From an uncultured Dysgonomonas sp. (GTDB taxonomy: Bacteria > Bacteroidota > Bacteroidia > Bacteroidales > Dysgonomonadaceae), in assembly GCA_945292135.1 (NCBI GenBank), contig CALYRA010000005.1, forward strand, positions 1-12,680: DNA of 12,680 bases, written 5' to 3'. Made by a program: the position numbers and the translations under genes. Every line of letters starts with the position of its first letter. Positions within the stretch are counted from its first letter, which is position 1. A model generated the notes under the pieces. It was not told where the DNA came from, made no database searches, and saw only the letters and a program-made list of their open reading frames with translations. Of this stretch, positions 8,380 to 12,680 are shown piece after piece.

Positions 8380-9426
8380 TTATTCTTCTTTTGTTTTCTT
8401 TATCGCAGCCAACTCACGCGAGTCATAAGTAATCATTGCCATACTTATTTTTTCCCGGTCTGATGCTCGTCCTTCCAAGGTCAAATTATCCATATTCAAC
8501 TGTACTTTTTGAGTTGGATGAGTATAATTATTGACATTCAATACTGAACGTTTATCAAACTTACGAGGTTGTTCGATTGTCCAATCTTCAACTTGTTTAT
8601 GATCGAAACGACATTCATTACAAATGAATTCTTCTACTTCATGCCATTGATCTTTACGAGCGCTAACACGTTGTATATGATCTCCGAACATCCATAATGT
8701 CACTTTCCCTGAACATTTAGGGCAATCTCGGTGTGCATTAAATTTCTTATTAAACCAAATACGGGATTGAAATCTGAATGTTTTATCCGTCAATGCTCCC
8801 ACCGGGCATACATCAATCATATTTCCGGAAAATTCATTATCAATCGAATTTTTGATATAAGTAGAGATTTGCGCATGATCGCCCCGACCTAATACTCCAT
8901 GAACTCTTTTATTTGTCAATTGGTCAGCCAAACGTACACATCGATAACAAATAATACAACGATTCTTATTAAGCGATATATATGGTCCAATATCCTCGGT
9001 AGGTGTTGTTACTTTATTTTCAATAAAACGACTCTTAAAATCCTTTGTTTTATATGTCAAATCTTGCAAATCGCATTCTCCGGCTTGGTCACATACAGGG
9101 CAATCAAGAGGGTGATTTATCAGTAAAAATTCTGTTACCGCCTTACGAGCAGCCAATGCGCGTGGCGAACTGGCACTTTTCACTTCCATTCCATCCTGAA
9201 CGGCGGTTATACAAGACGGTTGTAATTTCGGCATCGGGCGAGGATCTCTTTCACTACCCTTTGATATTTCAACTAAACAACAACGACATTTACCTCCACA
9301 ATCTTTCAATTTTGAATAGTAACACATGGTAGGAGGAACAGAATCTCCCCCAATCATTCGGGCTGCTTGCAATACAGTTGTTCCTGCTTCTACCTCTATT
9401 GTTTGTCCATCTATTGTTATTTTCAT
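8380..9426 (-). CDS. nuoG: Short NADH-quinone oxidoreductase subunit G (NuoG), Fe-S part only
   Basis: This 348-residue protein corresponds to the N-terminal electron-transfer part of NuoG. A [2Fe-2S] domain carries N1b ligands C35, C47, C50 and C72. The N5 site reads HPLDCPVCDQAGEC, with H105, C109, C112 and C118. The N4 ligands are C157, C160 and C163 in CIICYRC, plus C207 in DVCPVGAL. The large molybdopterin-oxidoreductase-like domain that makes E. coli NuoG about 900 residues long is absent. The last ~110 residues instead hold two CxxC pairs, C235/C238 and C269/C272, where the N7 site would begin, but the third N7 cysteine position is a valine. Short NuoG is, to my knowledge, common in Bacteroidota, so this is a lineage form rather than a truncation. 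AAGGA precedes the ATG by 3 nt. Confidence 0.92.
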   Translation of the reverse strand: MKITIDGQTIEVEAGTTVLQAARMIGGDSVPPTMCYYSKLKDCGGKCRCCLVEISKGSERDPRPMPKLQPSCITAVQDGMEVKSASSPRALAARKAVTEFLLINHPLDCPVCDQAGECDLQDLTYKTKDFKSRFIENKVTTPTEDIGPYISLNKNRCIICYRCVRLADQLTNKRVHGVLGRGDHAQISTYIKNSIDNEFSGNMIDVCPVGALTDKTFRFQSRIWFNKKFNAHRDCPKCSGKVTLWMFGDHIQRVSARKDQWHEVEEFICNECRFDHKQVEDWTIEQPRKFDKRSVLNVNNYTHPTQKVQLNMDNLTLEGRASDREKISMAMITYDSRELAAIKKTKEE

Positions 9427-9432
9427 TTTTCC

Positions 9433-10788
9433 TTAGCTTAATAAATGTCTTACTTTTTCCATCGGATCATTTACAAAATGATTCCTATCCTTGATCTTTT
9501 CAGGAAAACGCACATGATATTCAAATTCTTCGCGGAAATGATGTAAAGCGGCTGCTACCGGCCATGAAGCTGCATCGCCAAGTGGACATATCGTATTACC
9601 TTCAATCTGGCTTTGAATACTGTATAAAAGATCGAGGTCTTCCTCACGCCCTTCTCCGTTTTCGATTCGATGCAATATTTTTTCCATCCAACCTGTTCCT
9701 TCCCGACATGGCGAACATTGCCCACAGCTCTCGTGATGATAAAAACGTGATATATTCCACGTATTGCGCACAATACAAGTAGTGTCGTTGTAAACGATAA
9801 ATCCCCCTGATCCTAAGGAAGAACCGGTATTTTTACCGCCATCTGACCATGACTCATAACTCATCAAACGGTCTATACCTTCAGCTGTTTTGAATATATA
9901 TTGAGGAGGAAGTATTTGTACAGAAGAGCCTCCGGGAATGATAGCTTTTAAAGGTCGTTCATCTATCATTCCTCCCAAATATTGATCGGAATAGAAAAAT
10001 TCTTCTACGGGTAATCCCAATTCTATTTCATAAACACCGGGATTCTTTATGTGTCCTGATGCGCTTATCAATTTTGTTCCTGTCGATTTTTCGGTACCAA
10101 CTTTAGCGTATTCCGCTCCGCCATTATTAATAATCCATGAAACAGTTGAAATAGATTCGACATTATTAACGACGGTAGGTTCTCCCCAGAGTCCACTAAC
10201 TGCCGGAAAAGGGGGTTTGATACGTGGATTACCTCTTTTACCTTCTAATGATTCTATTAATGCGGTTTCTTCTCCGCAGACATATGCTCCTCCTCCGCAA
10301 TGAACATGAAGATCTAAATTGTATCCTGTTCCTAAAATATTTTGACCTAACCATCCGTTAGCATAAGCTTCTTTTATAGCTTTCTCGAGGATTTTATAAA
10401 TCCACATAAATTCTCCTCGAATGTAGATATACGATAGGTTTGCTTCCAATGCGTAACTTGCGACAATTGCTCCCTCAATAAGCAGATGTGGAATGTGATG
10501 CATCAAAAAACGGTCTTTAAATGTACCGGGTTCGGATTCATCCGCATTTACAACTAAATGGCGGGGTTTACCTGATTTCTTATCTATAAAACTCCATTTT
10601 AAGCCTACCGGAAATCCTGCTCCTCCTCGGCCGCGAACTCCCGAAGTTTTTATTTCTTCGACAATCTCGTCGGGTGTCATCGTTTTCAAAGCTTTTTCGA
10701 CAGAGTTATATCCACCACTTTTGCGGTAAACTTCATACTCTTGTATGCCGGGAATATCTAATTTTTCAAATAATATTTTTTTAGCCAT
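9433..10788 (-). CDS. nuoF: NADH-quinone oxidoreductase subunit F (NuoF), FMN and NADH site
   Basis: This 451-residue catalytic subunit of the NADH dehydrogenase module binds FMN, oxidises NADH and passes electrons to cluster N3. FMN/NADH-binding signatures are RGRGGAGFP (residues 52-60), ADESEPGTFKDR (82-93) and GGGAYVCGEETALIES (165-180). The N3 [4Fe-4S] ligands are C355, C358 and C361 in ESCGQCSPCREGTGW, plus C401 in TICPLGDAA. The length is normal (E. coli 445). It lies 9 nt after nuoE and 6 nt before nuoG, so the three peripheral genes are tightly packed. It is intact in every motif checked. Confidence 0.97.
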   Translation of the reverse strand: MAKKILFEKLDIPGIQEYEVYRKSGGYNSVEKALKTMTPDEIVEEIKTSGVRGRGGAGFPVGLKWSFIDKKSGKPRHLVVNADESEPGTFKDRFLMHHIPHLLIEGAIVASYALEANLSYIYIRGEFMWIYKILEKAIKEAYANGWLGQNILGTGYNLDLHVHCGGGAYVCGEETALIESLEGKRGNPRIKPPFPAVSGLWGEPTVVNNVESISTVSWIINNGGAEYAKVGTEKSTGTKLISASGHIKNPGVYEIELGLPVEEFFYSDQYLGGMIDERPLKAIIPGGSSVQILPPQYIFKTAEGIDRLMSYESWSDGGKNTGSSLGSGGFIVYNDTTCIVRNTWNISRFYHHESCGQCSPCREGTGWMEKILHRIENGEGREEDLDLLYSIQSQIEGNTICPLGDAASWPVAAALHHFREEFEYHVRFPEKIKDRNHFVNDPMEKVRHLLS

Positions 10789-10797
10789 CGTACAGAA

Positions 10798-11316
10798 TCA
10801 ATGAAGTTTTACTTTTCCTTGTTTGCAATCTTCGAGCAAAGTATCTATTTTTTCTTCGGTCAGATGTTCATGGTAATAATCTCCAAGTTGTAACATCGGT
10901 CCAAAACCGCATGCGCCTAAACATTCTACTCCGACAACACTAAACATGCCATCTTGCGTTACTTCTCCTTCTTTTACGCCTAATCTTTTACATGTGTATT
11001 CCAACAAATCTTCGCCTTTACGTATTGCGCAGCAGCTTGTACGACAAAATTCAAGCATATATTTGCCTTTAGGACGTTGATTGAACATTGTATAAAAGGT
11101 TACCACTTCATATACTTCGATAGGTTGTACATCCAGTATTTCAGCAGCCTTATTCATCAAATCAACGCTTAACCAATCCTCATGAGCATCTTGCAAGGCA
11201 TGTAATACAGGCAACATCGCAGATTTTTTCTTATCCGCGGGGTATCGACTCATCAATTCGTCAATACGAGCCTGTAGCTCAGGAGTAATATTTATTTCTT
11301 GTTTATATTCTCTCAT
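10798..11316 (-). CDS. nuoE: NADH-quinone oxidoreductase subunit E (NuoE), [2Fe-2S] N1a
   Basis: This thioredoxin-fold subunit partners NuoF and carries the off-path cluster N1a. An N-terminal helical part (SAMLPVLHALQDAHEDWLS, then EVYEVVTFYTMFN) is followed by the ligands. Numbered from the longer start these are C98 and C103 in EFCRTSCCAIRKG, and C139 and C143 in VECLGACGFGPML. The C-x4-C and C-x3-C spacings are canonical. The start is ambiguous. The frame stays open to a TTG at 11335-11337 (179 residues), but the ATG at 11314-11316 gives 172 residues, closer to E. coli (166), and is preferred here. There are 37-58 nt between it and the preceding unidentified gene, the widest spacing inside the operon. 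Confidence 0.94.
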   Translation of the reverse strand: MREYKQEINITPELQARIDELMSRYPADKKKSAMLPVLHALQDAHEDWLSVDLMNKAAEILDVQPIEVYEVVTFYTMFNQRPKGKYMLEFCRTSCCAIRKGEDLLEYTCKRLGVKEGEVTQDGMFSVVGVECLGACGFGPMLQLGDYYHEHLTEEKIDTLLEDCKQGKVKLH

Positions 11317-11374
11317 TACGTTTTTTACTACCTTCAATCATTGTTTCAAATTGATATCAAATGCTGTTTATGCT

Positions 11375-11926
11375 TTAGTCTTCCAAATCATCTGCGAGTA
11401 AGCAATATCCATCTCCAAACTCAAAGCTATCTTTATATAGAAGATTCTGATCGTACATTTCAAAATTAGGTACACCTGAAGCATTCAGAAATTCGCCGCC
11501 CTTTCCATATTTCAGATAGGGTTTTAGTTGATCGAACTCTTTACCAAAGAAGTTTGATAATGTTTTTTTCTCTTCGTCTGAAAATGAATATTCTTTATCA
11601 TCATTGAATGATAGTTCGGTATATGATTCGTTATAATAGATGGTTAATTCCCATCTTTTTCTATCTTCATCTTCGAAAAAATGTAAGTAGGATTCAAATT
11701 TACGGGATAATTTTTTGAGGTCTATATCCTCAAAATTACCGGGTATATCGTTAATACAATGGATTATTACCCATTCATAAGGTTTATTAGTTTTGAATTC
11801 ATCCATAAACCAATATTGGTCTTCATCTGCATCTACTATTGAATATATTTTCGCTTCATTTAGTTTCTTTTGTACATCAAATTTATTTGATGATCTGACG
11901 GCATAGTAATCTGTATATTCTGACAT
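11375..11926 (-). CDS. Unidentified acidic protein inserted between nuoD and nuoE
   Basis: I do not recognise this 183-residue protein. It has about 41 Asp/Glu against about 22 Lys/Arg, so it should be strongly acidic. It is rich in Tyr, Phe and Trp and has no signal peptide, membrane segment or CxxC pair (only two isolated cysteines). Predicted from the sequence alone it looks like a soluble cytosolic alpha/beta protein. The gene starts 10 nt after the nuoD stop, lies on the same strand, and ends 37-58 nt before nuoE with no hairpin between, so it is probably co-transcribed with nuo. It is not a complex I subunit that I know, and nuoD-nuoE are normally adjacent. Options include a lineage-specific accessory or assembly factor, an immunity-like protein, or a neutral cargo insertion. 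The coding call is good; the function is unknown. Confidence 0.8.
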   Translation of the reverse strand: MSEYTDYYAVRSSNKFDVQKKLNEAKIYSIVDADEDQYWFMDEFKTNKPYEWVIIHCINDIPGNFEDIDLKKLSRKFESYLHFFEDEDRKRWELTIYYNESYTELSFNDDKEYSFSDEEKKTLSNFFGKEFDQLKPYLKYGKGGEFLNASGVPNFEMYDQNLLYKDSFEFGDGYCLLADDLED

Positions 11927-11936
11927 GGCTATTTTT

Positions 11937-12680
11937 TTAAGCGTCTAATTCTCCTGCAATTACGTTCAAACTGGATAATGTAGTTACAGCATCCGAAATA
12001 GAATTGCCTTTGATCAATTCAGGGAATGCTTGATAAAATACAAAGCATGGACGACGGAAGTGTAGACGATATGGTGAGCGTGAACCATCTGTAACCAAAT
12101 ACATTCCCAGTTCGCCATTTGCTGCTTCTATAGAATGATAGACTTCGCCAACAGGAATATCAACTTCGCCCATAACTATTTTGAAGTGATTGATAAGCGC
12201 TTACATCTTTGTATATACGTCTTCTTTTGGCGGTAGATAATAATCAGGGACATCTGCATGATATGGTTCACCCTTCATACTTTTTAATTTATCTACAGCT
12301 TGACGAATAATTTTCAAACTTTCTTTTACCTCTCCGGCACGTACGCACCAACGGTCATACGTATCGCCTGATTTGCCAACAGGAATATTAAAGTCAAAGT
12401 CTTCGTAGGAACTATATGGATTCATCATACGGACGTCGTAATCAACACCGGTTGCGCGAAGGTTAGGACCTGTAAATCCATAATTAATAGCTTTTTCGGC
12501 TGAAATAACTCCAACATCAATTGTACGATCCATAAATATACGGTTACGAACAAAGAGCTTTTCTAATTCATCCCAAGCTCCTGGAAGTCCTTCCAATAAT
12601 TTATCTATCTTTTGCCAACATGCTTCGCTCCAGTCTCTTTCGAATCCTCCGATTCGTCCCATATTAGTGGTTAAGCGCGC
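11937..12680 (-). pseudogene. nuoD: NuoD (49-kDa subunit), C-terminal part, broken by an in-frame stop; 5' end outside the window
   Basis: The frame enters from the right edge (ARLTTNMGRIGGFERDW), well inside NuoD, and runs 159 sense codons to a TAA at 12201-12203. Reading the same frame through that stop gives ALINHFKIVMGEVDIPVGEV and continues as canonical NuoD to GELDA and a TAA at 11937-11939. The product forms the quinone-site side of the peripheral arm with NuoB. The part seen here includes the RPCF segment and the conserved C-terminal TLSSLNVIAGELDA. The stop falls where NuoD proteins normally have Glu in the motif MEALIxHFK, so one GAA-to-TAA change explains it; there is no indel. About 87 C-terminal residues would be lost. 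The second piece could start only at ATG 12171-12173, an ordinary internal Met codon with no ribosome-binding sequence. Sequencing error or readthrough cannot be excluded. Confidence 0.85.
12201..12203 (-). other. nuoD: Premature in-frame TAA in nuoD
   Basis: The minus-strand codons read ACA AAG ATG TAA GCG CTT ATC, i.e. TKM-stop-ALI. The next possible restart ATG (12171-12173) is exactly ten codons downstream in the same frame, and every codon between matches NuoD. This is a substitution rather than a frameshift. TAA also ends other genes in the window (nuoF and nuoD itself), so codon reassignment is not an explanation. Confidence 0.9.

Noticed and set aside
11351..11360. Palindrome TTGATATCAA in the spacer before nuoE as an operator
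   Set aside because: Short, AT-rich and expected by chance; no matching promoter element (TAnnTTTG) was found beside it.
12194..12203. Perfect 10-bp palindrome TAAGCGCTTA overlapping the premature stop
   Set aside because: About a dozen 10-bp palindromes are expected by chance in a window of this size, and this one lies in nuoD coding sequence.
11937..12662. Two separate small genes (153 and 78 residues) instead of one broken nuoD
   Set aside because: Both are in the same frame and join through ten codons that match NuoD, and the first is also open beyond its apparent ATG to the window edge. They are parts of one gene.

Overview
The window is the distal part of a respiratory complex I (proton-translocating NADH:quinone oxidoreductase, nuo) operon. 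All of it is read on the minus strand, so the genes run from high to low coordinates. The organism is almost certainly a member of the Bacteroidota. The DNA is AT-rich, Shine-Dalgarno signals are mostly weak or absent, NuoG is the short form common in that phylum, and the gene after the operon encodes a DUF2851 protein, a family found mainly in Bacteroidota. A Bacteroidales-type host is possible but cannot be fixed from the sequence. Carriage of nuoE, nuoF and nuoG points to a complete NADH-oxidising enzyme. This contrasts with the 11-subunit version without those genes that I recall for anaerobic Bacteroides.

Layout in transcription order: nuoD (12680 to 11937, 5' end outside the window and broken by an in-frame TAA at 12201-12203); an unrecognised acidic 183-residue protein (11926 to 11375); nuoE; nuoF; short nuoG; nuoH; nuoI; nuoJ; nuoK; nuoL; nuoM; nuoN (ends 1177). 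A hairpin with a U tract at about 1090-1134 closes the operon. A separate minus-strand gene, DUF2851, starts at 1030 and runs off the left edge. Spacers in the operon are mostly 1-22 nt, with one 4-nt overlap (nuoI/nuoJ), so it is probably one transcript whose promoter lies beyond 12680. No gap exceeds 300 bases.

The subunits make a coherent machine. NuoF carries FMN, the NADH site and cluster N3. NuoE carries N1a. NuoG carries N1b, N4 and N5. NuoI carries N6a and N6b. All these cluster ligands are visible. NuoD, with NuoB and NuoC outside the window, forms the quinone-reducing module. NuoH, J, K, L, M and N form the membrane arm, and the key charged residues of L, M, N and K are present.

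I see no evidence for a wholly new multi-gene system. Three departures from an ordinary nuo operon deserve attention: the premature stop in nuoD, the unidentified gene inserted between nuoD and nuoE, and a NuoG without the molybdopterin-fold domain that ends in a paired CxxC module.
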